This document shows, piece by piece, positions 1 through 7,337 of a DNA stretch of 37,349 nt. The notes beneath the pieces are model-generated. The model was not told the DNA's origin. It worked only from the letters and a program-made list of their open reading frames with translations, and made no database searches. Source of the DNA: an uncultured Ruminococcus sp. (GTDB taxonomy: Bacteria > Bacillota > Clostridia > Oscillospirales > Ruminococcaceae); assembly GCA_900545345.1 (NCBI GenBank), contig UQYQ01000022.1, positions 1-37,349 of the forward strand, written 5' to 3'. Position numbers and translations under genes: made by a program. How positions within the stretch are numbered: position 1 is the stretch's first letter; every line of letters begins with the position of its first letter.

Positions 1-48
1 GCAGTTTTAGGTGCAGGATATGTTATATCAAGAAAGAGAACTAAGTAA
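1..48 (+). CDS. C-terminal end of a probable cell-wall-anchored protein (partial)
   Basis: Only the last 15 codons are inside the window, in frame 1 and ending in TAA at 46-48. The tail reads AVLGAGYVISRKRTK: a short hydrophobic stretch followed by a positively charged end. This is the usual finish of sortase substrates and other C-terminally membrane-anchored surface proteins. The LPXTG-like motif itself would lie upstream of the window, so the class is inferred only from the tail. A strong intrinsic terminator follows 20 bases later, consistent with a real gene end. Confidence 0.55.
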   Translation, partial: AVLGAGYVISRKRTK

Positions 49-68
49 TTAGTTTATGGTATAAAATT

Positions 69-104
69 AAGAGTACAAACAGAATTTGTTTGTACTCTTT
101 TTTT
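69..104 (+). terminator. Intrinsic terminator of the partial upstream gene
   Basis: A perfect 12-bp stem (69-80 with 88-99, arm AAGAGTACAAAC) has a 7-base loop and is followed by a run of T. It lies between two convergent genes and may also stop the minus-strand lipoprotein transcript, although the T-run is poorer in that direction. Confidence 0.85.
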
Positions 105-127
105 GTTGAAATATTTAGTTTCGAGAA

Positions 128-634
128 TTATTTAAAGCTTAAGAAGGTAACTGTATAATCTGATATTTTGAGGGTTTGAGGAATATCGTCTTTGAAGATA
201 AGCTCATAGTCTTTTTCGCCTATTGTACCGCTTGCCACTGTACATCCGTCATTAGTTTTATATTCAACATTTGAAGAAAGTGTGGTTTTATCGAGTGCTG
301 AAATAATCATGGTACTTATTGCACTGTCAGGGAGTTCATCTCTCTTGGCATCAAATTCAAGCTCATCAAGTTTAATTTTATAAGTGTCATTTGAAAAAGT
401 AATTATCATTCCGCTTATGCTTTCAGGTTCGGTATATGTCACTTGCCAACTGTTTTCTTTTCTTGCAAGTGAAGCTTTGTATGTATTACTGTCCTTTTCA
501 TTACTTTTAATTGTTAGTTCGCAGGAATAGGGAATTTGAAGTGTTACGTTTTCTGTTTCTTTTTTACAGGCACTGAGTGAAAAAAGAAGAGTAAAGGTTA
601 TAGCTAAAACAAGTAGTTTAATATTTTTTTTCAA
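128..634 (-). CDS. Putative lipoprotein of unknown function
   Basis: A 168-residue protein with a lipoprotein signal: a basic start (MKKN), a hydrophobic core and the lipobox LSAC with the lipidated cysteine at residue 23. The mature part is probably anchored on the outer face of the membrane. I recognise no catalytic motif. The body is rich in beta-prone, polar residues and resembles small substrate-binding or adaptor lipoproteins only in general terms. The start is TTG at 632-634 behind AAGGATG about 9 bases upstream; the nearby ATG triplets are in other frames and stop at once. It is the last gene of a minus-strand group after nnr, but a hairpin with T-run (658-695) separates them, so it may be transcribed by read-through or on its own. 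Confidence 0.75.
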   Translation of the reverse strand: MKKNIKLLVLAITFTLLFSLSACKKETENVTLQIPYSCELTIKSNEKDSNTYKASLARKENSWQVTYTEPESISGMIITFSNDTYKIKLDELEFDAKRDELPDSAISTMIISALDKTTLSSNVEYKTNDGCTVASGTIGEKDYELIFKDDIPQTLKISDYTVTFLSFK

Positions 635-657
635 ATCATTTCATCCTTTCAAAATAA

Positions 658-695
658 AAACCTATGTATGAGGATATTTTCCTGTACATAGGTTT
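658..695 (-). terminator. Intrinsic terminator after nnr
   Basis: An 11-bp stem (658-668 with 685-695, arm AAACCTATGTA) is followed on the minus strand by TTTTTATTTT. It sits between the nnr stop and the lipoprotein start. Confidence 0.7.
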
Positions 696-700
696 AATAT

Positions 701-2230
701 TTAATCCTCAATTTCTTTGAGAACGAAAGGCAAGACTTCTAATATATCTCTTGCAAGCACAGAACGCCTTGACATGCTTTCAGATAAAAGGTCTGCTGAA
801 TGTCCTAAAATGAATTGACCTGCCGCACAAGCTGAAGTTGGCTCAGTACCTTGAGCAATCAAAGAAGCTATTATTCCTGCCAGCAAATCTCCGCTTCCGC
901 CCTTACTCAAAGCCGAGTTACCGTTGTCTGACAGATAGATTTTATTGTTATTGTGCGACATAGTAATGCTTTGTACGGATTTTGACAAAACAGTAACATC
1001 ATATTCTCTGCAAAAGTCTGTTACAAAATTAAATCTATTTTCTAAAAATTCAGAAACAGAAATTCCTAAAAGCCTTGAGAACTCAGCAGGATGAGGAGTC
1101 AAAATTATTTTTGCCTTTGTGTTCTTTAATATATTTATATTCTCACAAAGGCAGTTTATTCCGTCTGCGTCAATTATTATAGGAATTTCAACATTTTCGA
1201 TTATTTCTTTCACAAGACTGACAGTGCCGGCGTTTTTACCCAATCCACAGCCGATTAAAAGGGCATTATAGTTTTTTGAAAGGTCAATGATTTTTTTCGC
1301 ATTGTTTTTAGATATAAACCCGTTTTCATCACATTCCAGTTCGGTGTATATAGCTTCGTACATTCCACATGAAAGCGAAGATATAACATTATTTACAGAG
1401 CATAAGTTTACTATACCAACTCCGCTGCGGAGTGCAGCAGTCGTTGAAATTGCAGCGGCACCTCTGTATTCTGAACATCCGCAAACACATAATAACTTGC
1501 CGAAGGTTCCTTTGTGTGCATTGTCAGGGCGGTACGGCAAAAGTTTTTTTATAAACGCCTTGTTAAGCCGTTTGATTTCAAAGTCTAATTCGTTTTCAGT
1601 TTGTTTTGGGATTGTTATATCAACTGTTGTAACTTCACCGCAAAATTCTTTAGCAGGAGAAAGCAAAAGCCCAAGCTTTAATGCGTGAAAACAAACGGTA
1701 TAGTCGCATTTTATTGTACCTTGTGAAACAAAACCGTTTTTAGCGTTTACTCCTGACGGCAAATCACAGGCAATTTTAATGGATTCTGATTTATTGACTT
1801 TCGCAAAAAATTGTTTCACTTCATCCGGCAGGTCACCGTGAAATCCGGTCCCGAAAACAGCGTCCACAACAATATCTGCCCATTCGATTTGTGCCTCAGC
1901 GTCATTGCTTTGAACGATATCTGCATTTTTATCAAGATTTAAAAAAGCATTTTTTGAAAGCTCTGTCTTAGGTTGTCCCTGCATAAGAACCAACCTGACA
2001 TTAAGAGAATTGCTGATAAGAGTGTTAGCACAAACCAGACCGTCACCGCCGTTGTTTCCGTTTCCGACAAGTATTAAGATGTTTCTTAAATTTTTATTAT
2101 AGGCGATTTTTGTTATCTCTTTACACAAAGACAAAGCGGCATTGTCCATCAGGTCAGATAAAGAAACCCCGTATTTCTCTGATAGTTTTTCAGCTTTGCT
2201 CATTTGTTCGACAGTTAAGATTTTTGACAT
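701..2230 (-). CDS. nnr: Bifunctional NAD(P)H-hydrate repair enzyme (epimerase and dehydratase)
   Basis: This cytosolic repair enzyme converts damaged hydrated NAD(P)H back to NAD(P)H: an N-terminal epimerase interconverts R- and S-NAD(P)HX and a C-terminal dehydratase removes water using ADP or ATP. The YjeF_N half (about 1-215) shows GNGNNGGDGLV and DAVFGTG. The ribokinase-like half shows KGTFGKLL, DADGIN, TPHPAEFSRL and GGSGDLLAGI. The length of about 509 residues is normal for the fused form. I chose ATG at 2228-2230 because AGGTGAT lies just upstream; an in-frame GTG three codons earlier (2237-2239) overlaps that Shine-Dalgarno. It lies 99 bases behind acpS, a very common pairing in Firmicutes (acpS-nnr), which supports both calls. 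Confidence 0.95.
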   Translation of the reverse strand: MSKILTVEQMSKAEKLSEKYGVSLSDLMDNAALSLCKEITKIAYNKNLRNILILVGNGNNGGDGLVCANTLISNSLNVRLVLMQGQPKTELSKNAFLNLDKNADIVQSNDAEAQIEWADIVVDAVFGTGFHGDLPDEVKQFFAKVNKSESIKIACDLPSGVNAKNGFVSQGTIKCDYTVCFHALKLGLLLSPAKEFCGEVTTVDITIPKQTENELDFEIKRLNKAFIKKLLPYRPDNAHKGTFGKLLCVCGCSEYRGAAAISTTAALRSGVGIVNLCSVNNVISSLSCGMYEAIYTELECDENGFISKNNAKKIIDLSKNYNALLIGCGLGKNAGTVSLVKEIIENVEIPIIIDADGINCLCENINILKNTKAKIILTPHPAEFSRLLGISVSEFLENRFNFVTDFCREYDVTVLSKSVQSITMSHNNNKIYLSDNGNSALSKGGSGDLLAGIIASLIAQGTEPTSACAAGQFILGHSADLLSESMSRRSVLARDILEVLPFVLKEIED

Positions 2231-2329
2231 ATCAATCACCTGCCTTTATAAAATAAAGGCACACCTTTCTGCGAATTTGTGCTTATTCAGGATAAGACTG
2301 TTTGACACATTGGTTTCTGTGGAAAATAC

Positions 2330-2719
2330 TCAATAATGCAAAAATTTTTTGTGCTGATCTTCGTTTTGAAATGAAATAACAATAGCTGTTGCGAGTGTGT
2401 CAGTATGACTTATGCTTACAGAAAATAATAAGCCCTTTGTTATGTCCTTTGCCTTTCCTGAAAGCTCTATATATGGCTTTCCGTTATCATAACGTAAAAC
2501 AGATACTTCATTTAGGCTGAATCCTTTCACACCGGTGCCGATAGCTTTTGAAAAGGCTTCTTTTGCAGCCCAGTTTCCGGCCATTGACGGATATGGATTT
2601 TTTTTTGAAGAAAAGAAATCAAGCTCTTTTTTTGAAAAAACACGGTTAAGAAAACGATTGTTAGAAGTGCTTTTTTCTATTCTTTTTATATCTACAATGT
2701 CAATTCCTGCACTATACAT
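2330..2719 (-). CDS. acpS: Holo-[acyl-carrier-protein] synthase
   Basis: AcpS transfers the 4'-phosphopantetheine arm of coenzyme A to a serine of acyl carrier protein, activating it for fatty acid synthesis in the cytosol. The 129 residues match the family's usual 120-130. The two metal-binding motifs are visible: GIDIVDI near the N-terminus (Asp) and WAAKEAFSKAIGTG (Glu) in the centre, plus VSISHTDTLATA near the end. The ATG at 2717-2719 has AGGAGA 6 bases upstream. The upstream membrane-protein gene ends 2 bases before it, so its Shine-Dalgarno lies inside that gene and the two are surely one transcript. nnr follows. Confidence 0.96.
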   Translation of the reverse strand: MYSAGIDIVDIKRIEKSTSNNRFLNRVFSKKELDFFSSKKNPYPSMAGNWAAKEAFSKAIGTGVKGFSLNEVSVLRYDNGKPYIELSGKAKDITKGLLFSVSISHTDTLATAIVISFQNEDQHKKFLHY

Positions 2720-2721
2720 AT

Positions 2722-3207
2722 TTATCTCCTGATGTTTCTCGGAAGATATGTTTTTATAATTTCAAGAATATCCTCATTCGGTGAGATAATCACATAGCAC
2801 ATTCCGAATTTTGGGTCTTTGCAGGAAATATAATAAGAATTTTCAGTTTCACCTGAGCTTGCGTCAATTACGCTGTATTCTTTATTGATATTTGCTTCAC
2901 TTAAACGACCGAAATCATTAGCACCTTTGATATCAACTGTTGTAAGCCTTTTCCTTCGGCTTTTTGCGATTATTTTATCTACATCAAGTTCGCCGTTAGT
3001 GCAGATATATTCATATTCAACATCGAAATTTTTGATAAGATAATATGTTCCGAACCCAATCATAGCAATAAGTATAAACGACAAGTACCTAAAAAGTATG
3101 AACAGTATCGCTGATAAAAATAATGCAGCAATCAATACGCATGATTTCTTAATAAAAACAGAGTTATCAGATTTTCTTGCTACCAATTGTTCTTTAAAGC
3201 TATCCAT
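2722..3207 (-). CDS. Small membrane protein, DUF6106-like
   Basis: A 161-residue protein with a short polar N-terminus (MDSFKEQLV), two closely spaced hydrophobic segments (about 21-60), and a soluble C-terminal domain with several beta-prone stretches, ending in basic residues. It looks like clostridial proteins placed in DUF6106; that assignment is from memory of the pattern and no function is known. It is the first gene of the acpS-nnr group, with a 2-base gap to acpS. The start has AAAGGA about 10 bases upstream. A plausible minus promoter lies upstream at about 3246-3274 (TTGTGG, 17 bases, TATTAA). Confidence 0.7.
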   Translation of the reverse strand: MDSFKEQLVARKSDNSVFIKKSCVLIAALFLSAILFILFRYLSFILIAMIGFGTYYLIKNFDVEYEYICTNGELDVDKIIAKSRRKRLTTVDIKGANDFGRLSEANINKEYSVIDASSGETENSYYISCKDPKFGMCYVIISPNEDILEIIKTYLPRNIRR

Positions 3208-3398
3208 AGGTATAAGTCCTTTCTAACGGTTTTCAGTAGGTACAATTAATATAATTTATTAAAGTATACCACAAATATATGTTTTTTTCAATGTGAAAAC
3301 ATTTGAATTTTATTTTTTTATGTTTGTATTTGATTATTTTGGTTTGTTATGTTATTATTTTTATGTTGAAATATTTAATGACACAGGAGTATGAAACA

Positions 3399-3857
3399 AT
3401 GAGACTGTTAATACAAAGAGTTAAAAATGCAAGCGTTGAGGTTGACAAAAAAATTGCAGGTGAGATTTCTCATGGGCTTTTGGTTTTTATCGGTGTGGGC
3501 GAAGCTGATACTGAGCTTGAATGTGAAAAGCTATGTGACAAAATGCTTAATCTCAGAATTTTCTCAGATGAAAATGATAAGACTAATTTATCTGTAAAAG
3601 ATGTAAACGGAGAAATTTTAGTTATTTCTCAGTTTACTTTGTATGCTGATTGCAGAAAGGGAAACAGGCCTAGCTTTATTAAGGCAGGAAACCCTCAAAG
3701 AGCGAACAAGCTTTATGAGTATTTTATAAAGCTTTGCAAAGAAAGGGTTGATACAAAAGTTGAGCATGGTATTTTCGGTGCGGATATGAAGGTAAGTCTT
3801 TTAAACGACGGACCGTTCACTGTAATTTTAGACAGTGATGAAATTATAAAAAAGTAA
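3399..3857 (+). CDS. dtd: D-aminoacyl-tRNA deacylase
   Basis: DTD removes D-amino acids wrongly attached to tRNA (D-Tyr-tRNA and others, also Gly-tRNA(Ala)), a proofreading step in the cytosol. The reading frame is open from 3303, but the first 32 codons there are hydrophobic and low in complexity. The family start MRLLIQRVKNASVEVD begins at ATG 3399, which has AGGAGT 8 bases upstream. The resulting 152 residues fit the family's roughly 145-152. The active-site SQFTLYAD and the Gly-cisPro motif NDGPFT are both present. It precedes sigK; the hairpin after it appears to act as its terminator. Confidence 0.95.
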   Translation: MRLLIQRVKNASVEVDKKIAGEISHGLLVFIGVGEADTELECEKLCDKMLNLRIFSDENDKTNLSVKDVNGEILVISQFTLYADCRKGNRPSFIKAGNPQRANKLYEYFIKLCKERVDTKVEHGIFGADMKVSLLNDGPFTVILDSDEIIKK

Positions 3858-3885
3858 TTTAAAAAAACACAATAGTCGAATAGAC

Positions 3886-3927
3886 AAACACCTCTTTTTC
3901 ATAAATATTGATAAAGGGGTGTTTTTT
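3886..3927 (+). terminator. Hairpin with T-run that overlaps the sigK ribosome binding site
   Basis: A 12-bp stem (3886-3897 with 3913-3924, one G-U pair) encloses a 15-base loop. The 3' arm AAAGGGGTGTTT is followed by T and directly by the sigK ATG at 3928. The structure has terminator form for dtd, and its 3' arm contains the sigK Shine-Dalgarno AAAGGGG. Confidence 0.65.
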
Positions 3928-4635
3928 ATGTTTGCACATTTAATAGAAATAATTCTTTCAAACTGTCTTTATTTTGCACTTCATCTTGAAAGAAACGGAG
4001 CATTTCCCAAGCCTTTGTCGGCTAAGGACGAAAAAGAATGCTTTCAGAAAATGTCTGAAGGTGATGAGGCTGCAAGGACAAAGCTAATTGAGCATAACCT
4101 GCGTCTTGTTGCACATATTGTGAAGAAGTATTATTCAAACTCAAATGAGCAGGAAGACCTTATTTCAATAGGAACAATAGGGCTTATAAAAGCAGTATCA
4201 ACCTTTGATTACACGAAGGGAACCCGCTTTGCAACCTATGGAAGCAAATGTGTTGAAAATGAAATACTTATGCATTTCAGAACGTTGAAAAAATCAGCCG
4301 GCGATATTTATTTTGATGAGCCTATTGATACTGATAAGGATGGGAATCAGCTCACACTTATGGACATAATATCAGAGGATATAGAAATAATAGATAAAAT
4401 AGATATTTCAATTAAATCAGGACAGCTGTATTCATTTTTACCGAAATGTCTTGATGAAAGAGAGCGTGAAATTATTACTTTAAGGTACGGACTGTACGGA
4501 GAAACTCCGTTGACTCAAAGAGAAATAGCAAAAAAGTTCGGTATATCAAGGTCTTATGTTTCAAGGATTGAAAAAAAAGCGTTAGAAAAGTTAAAAGAAT
4601 GCTTTGAAAATAATTACAGTATTGAGAATAATTAA
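3928..4635 (+). CDS. sigK: RNA polymerase sporulation sigma factor sigma-K (with pro-sequence)
   Basis: Sigma-K directs late mother-cell transcription during sporulation. The protein shows region 2 (LVAHIVKKYY, DLISIGTIGLIKAVSTFD, FATYGSKCVENEILM) and region 4 (REREIITLRYGLYG, TQREIAKKFGISRSYVSRIEKKAL). The typical sigma-K segment NGAFPKPLS follows a hydrophobic N-terminus (FAHLIEIILSNCLYFAL), the position of the Bacillus pro-peptide cleaved by SpoIVFB. The gene is one uninterrupted frame, so no skin-type element splits it. I prefer ATG 3928 to the in-frame GTG at 3919, because AGGGGT at 3915-3920 fits the ATG. About 235 residues is normal. The related SigE is the main alternative, but the NGAFPKPLS context favours SigK. 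Confidence 0.88.
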   Translation: MFAHLIEIILSNCLYFALHLERNGAFPKPLSAKDEKECFQKMSEGDEAARTKLIEHNLRLVAHIVKKYYSNSNEQEDLISIGTIGLIKAVSTFDYTKGTRFATYGSKCVENEILMHFRTLKKSAGDIYFDEPIDTDKDGNQLTLMDIISEDIEIIDKIDISIKSGQLYSFLPKCLDEREREIITLRYGLYGETPLTQREIAKKFGISRSYVSRIEKKALEKLKECFENNYSIENN

Positions 4636-4713
4636 TCTTTTTTATTTATGTATAAAGTAAAGAAATCTGTCAAAAATAACCTCATGGAAAACAATTAACA
4701 TAGAGAGGTCAGA

Positions 4714-4738
4714 ATTTAAAAATCATGGATTTTTAAAT
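4714..4738. promoter_or_regulatory. 25-bp palindrome upstream of the SpoIIQ-like gene
   Basis: Perfect inverted repeat with 11-base arms ATTTAAAAATC and a 3-base centre, in the 181-base gap between sigK and the M23 gene. No T-run follows it, so it is not a good terminator for sigK. A second, weaker inverted repeat (arm TTTAAGTGT, about 4753-4783) follows. It may be an operator or an mRNA structure; no known binding motif is recognised. Confidence 0.45.
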
Positions 4739-4816
4739 CGGATTTATGATTTTAAGTGTTTGAAATAAATTGACGCTTAAATGAAATAAATCTAAAGGAA
4801 AGGAAAGTTAATTTTC

Positions 4817-5515
4817 ATGAAAAAATTATCAGAACTTATTAAAGGTAAAGGAATGCTTGTTGGGTTTTTAGTATTTCTTATGGCAGTCGGTATAGGAAGC
4901 TTTGCCGTTTATAAAAGTACAATGAGCAAGCTGACAAACGGAAATGTACTTACTAAAATTGAAGGATCTCAGGTTGCAAATTCAGTAAGTGATGTAAAAA
5001 AAACCACTGCCTCCCCATCTGAAGAAAAAACAACGGTTAAAGTGGATTTACCAAATGATGATAGTGAATCTAAAAAAGAGATTGATACCGAAACACAGCC
5101 TTTTGTGATGCCGGTAAAAGGAGATATTATTAATCCGTTCTCAAACGGAGAACTGGTTAAGAGTGAAACATTAGGGTACTGGCAGACTCATGACGGTGTT
5201 GACATTAAGGCGAAGGCAGGAACTAAAGTAGTTGCCATGACAAACGGTACGGTAACTAAAGTTATTGAAGATCCATTATTCGGTACAGTGATTATAATCA
5301 ATCACGGAAATAATATTGAAGGACACTATTATAATCTTAAAAAATCTGTTGATGTAGCAGAGGGAGATACAGTTAATTCCGGTGAAAAGATAGGAGAAGT
5401 CGGTAAAACAGCCGACGCTGAAAGCAAACTTCCTGCACATTTGCATTTCGGAATAAAGCAAAATGGGAAGTGGATTGATCCTATTTCGTTTATAAATCCG
5501 AATTCTACAAAATAA
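4817..5515 (+). CDS. Membrane-anchored M23 peptidase-family protein, SpoIIQ-like
   Basis: 232 residues: a short cytosolic start, one transmembrane segment (about 13-32), a Thr/Ser/Lys-rich linker (about 50-95) and a LytM/M23 domain (about 97-230). All zinc ligands of an active M23 endopeptidase are present: H125 and D129 in THDGVDI, H210 in HLHF, and the catalytic H208. One transmembrane helix followed by an extracytoplasmic LytM domain is the SpoIIQ plan; in engulfment SpoIIQ sits in the forespore membrane and pairs with SpoIIIAH. The position directly after sigK supports a sporulation role but does not prove it. A general cell-wall peptidase is the alternative. The start has GGAAAGG about 10 bases upstream, and a strong terminator follows. 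Confidence 0.75.
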   Translation: MKKLSELIKGKGMLVGFLVFLMAVGIGSFAVYKSTMSKLTNGNVLTKIEGSQVANSVSDVKKTTASPSEEKTTVKVDLPNDDSESKKEIDTETQPFVMPVKGDIINPFSNGELVKSETLGYWQTHDGVDIKAKAGTKVVAMTNGTVTKVIEDPLFGTVIIINHGNNIEGHYYNLKKSVDVAEGDTVNSGEKIGEVGKTADAESKLPAHLHFGIKQNGKWIDPISFINPNSTK

Positions 5516-5540
5516 TTAAGTGAAAGTTTATTCAAAAATC

Positions 5541-5569
5541 AAGGCGGAGTCAGAATTTGACTCCGCCTT
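5541..5569. terminator. Bidirectional terminator between convergent genes
   Basis: A perfect 12-bp GC-rich stem (arm AAGGCGGAGTCA, 5541-5552 with 5558-5569) with a 5-base loop. T-rich sequence follows on the minus side (GATTTTTG) and, more weakly, on the plus side (GCTGTTTTAATTTT). It ends both the M23 gene and the zinc-ribbon gene. Confidence 0.85.
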
Positions 5570-5582
5570 AGCTGTTTTAATT

Positions 5583-7148
5583 TTATGAATTATTGTCCTG
5601 AGGTTGAATTAAAACTTTTTCAATCTTTAAATTCTTTGTCTTATAATTAGGGTTTGATTTTACGAATTGGTCAATTAAAATATCTTTCATACCTGAATTC
5701 TTAGCTGTGTTATTTATTGTGAAACGAACCTCTCCGCTTGCGGAGTTATAGATGTTATCAGCTTCAACAATTCGGTAAATCGTGCCTGTTTTAAGTTTGA
5801 TTTCATATATTTCAAAATATTGATTATAAGGTTCGGCAGTTGTATTAGCTTTAGCAGTATTGAAATAAGCCGAAATGAGATTTATTTCAGAACCGCCGAA
5901 AGAAGAAAGCTGTTTATGCATTTGGTTTTTAACTTCTGTTAAATCAATATCTTTAGCTTTAACTGCATAAGCGTCAATATTTTCAACAATATATGTTCTT
6001 TTATTTTTTAAAAGAGTAAATCCTCGTTTTAAAAGCGTTTCATCAGTAATTCCCGCTTTATATTCAGCAGTAACTGTTATAACATCACCTAATTTTAAAT
6101 TTGAAGTTTTTGATATTTTATAGTCGAATGATTTTTTTATCAGTTCAATGGCGTTATCGGTATTCATGCTTTTAGCTGTAACTCTAGGTGAAATTCCGCT
6201 GAAATTAACAGTAACATTTTCAAAAGGATCAAGCTCTTCAACATTTCCGAGTCCGGAAACAGTAAACTCACTGCTTGATGATTTGCTTACCACATATTTA
6301 TTACCGCCGTATTCTATAGTAGAATCATCGGGATTATAAGAAGCTGATGTACAATTAGCCACTACGGTAATTATATCATCATTGGAAAGCTTGCCGTTAT
6401 TTGAAGATGTAGTTATATTGAATGTAAAATTGTCTAAAACAATTGAATTGCATTTTGAGGTATTAACTTCTGCTGTTCCGTATCCGTTTGTACCGCTGTA
6501 TGAAACCGAGATATCAGCAAAGGCATTCAGGCTTTGTGCAGAATTCAAATCACTGACATTAATTGTATATGTTGTGTTTGTAAGTTTAATCCTGAATTTT
6601 CTTAAGGCTTTTTCATCAAATCTGACTGTAACTGTTAAAATATCACCGTTTTTTATTCCGGATATTTTATCTATTGAGCTGGCTTTAATACTTTCTGTTC
6701 CTTTTCTCAAAAGAAAATGTGTGTCATTAGGGTTAGTAGCTATATAAATATCCGCTTTAAGAGCAATCTGCATATCTTTAGCTTTTTGTAAATCACTTGT
6801 ATTTGTGAAAATATCAGTAAGCAGAGGTGCATCGGCACCTGTTGAATTAGCTTTGAAATAGTCGCTGTCTTCATCTAATGAAAGATAAGCAGAAGCGTCA
6901 CCGGCAGAGCCTTCTATATTTACTTTTATAAGCTTTGAAGCGTCAATTTCCAAAAAAGCAAATTTATCATAAAGGTAATAAGCAGTACATCCGAGTGCTG
7001 CAATCACAATCGCCCATAAGATGATTACAAATGCAAGCTTCGGTGATTTTTTCTTTTTACTGTTAATTTTTGCATTGCAATACATACAAACACGAGTATT
7101 TTCAGGAAAATATGCTCCGCAGTTTTTACATTTGATTTTTTTCGCCAT
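5583..7148 (-). CDS. Zinc-ribbon membrane protein with three extracytoplasmic repeats
   Basis: About 521 residues. The N-terminus is a zinc ribbon (CKNC, 10 residues, CMYC), then a Lys-rich stretch and one transmembrane helix (about 34-55). The rest lies outside the cell and appears to hold three related units of about 100-130 residues, each beginning with a beta strand (VNIEGSAGDASAYL, VSYSGTNGYGTAEV, VNFSGISPRVTAKS) and containing a NGDILTV / NDDIITVV / LGDVITVT strand. I recognise no enzyme motif; function is unknown, perhaps envelope sensing. The frame opens at 7214, but MAKKIKCKNCG at 7148 has GGAGG 6 bases upstream and is the true start. It has its own promoter and is divergent from the GH13 gene. 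Confidence 0.8.
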   Translation of the reverse strand: MAKKIKCKNCGAYFPENTRVCMYCNAKINSKKKKSPKLAFVIILWAIVIAALGCTAYYLYDKFAFLEIDASKLIKVNIEGSAGDASAYLSLDEDSDYFKANSTGADAPLLTDIFTNTSDLQKAKDMQIALKADIYIATNPNDTHFLLRKGTESIKASSIDKISGIKNGDILTVTVRFDEKALRKFRIKLTNTTYTINVSDLNSAQSLNAFADISVSYSGTNGYGTAEVNTSKCNSIVLDNFTFNITTSSNNGKLSNDDIITVVANCTSASYNPDDSTIEYGGNKYVVSKSSSSEFTVSGLGNVEELDPFENVTVNFSGISPRVTAKSMNTDNAIELIKKSFDYKISKTSNLKLGDVITVTAEYKAGITDETLLKRGFTLLKNKRTYIVENIDAYAVKAKDIDLTEVKNQMHKQLSSFGGSEINLISAYFNTAKANTTAEPYNQYFEIYEIKLKTGTIYRIVEADNIYNSASGEVRFTINNTAKNSGMKDILIDQFVKSNPNYKTKNLKIEKVLIQPQDNNS

Positions 7149-7181
7149 AATAATCCTCCAAATGACATAAAGTCTAAATAT

Positions 7182-7210
7182 ATTATAGATAAATAAATTA
7201 AAAAAGTCAA
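7182..7210 (-). promoter_or_regulatory. Sigma-A type promoter of the zinc-ribbon gene
   Basis: On the minus strand: TTGACT (7205-7210), a 17-base spacer, TATAAT (7182-7187). It lies about 34 bases before the chosen start codon. Confidence 0.75.
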
Positions 7211-7264
7211 TCATGCAAAATACCGTTTGAAATTAAAAATACAAGAAATAAATGACTAAGGTTT

Positions 7265-7301
7265 AATTTGATTTGCAAAAGAAAATCAAATTTGTTATAA
7301 T
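7265..7301 (+). promoter_or_regulatory. Promoter of the GH13 gene with overlapping inverted repeat
   Basis: TTGCAA (7273-7278), 17 bases, TATAAT (7296-7301), about 37 bases before the start codon. A perfect 10-bp inverted repeat (AATTTGATTT 7265-7274, AAATCAAATT 7283-7292, 8-base gap) covers the -35 and half the spacer, which is the classic position for a repressor operator. Confidence 0.65.
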
Positions 7302-7337
7302 GGTGTTTATTAAATCAGCAAAAAGGAGAAGTGAAAT

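Noticed and set aside
3303..3398. N-terminal extension of dtd (32 hydrophobic codons)
   Set aside because: No ribosome site, low complexity, and the family start with a good Shine-Dalgarno is at 3399.
3900..3908. CATAAATAT upstream of sigK, similar to a sigma-E/sigma-K -10 element
   Set aside because: Transcription would start inside the sigK Shine-Dalgarno, and the sequence is the loop of the hairpin. It cannot serve a normal message.
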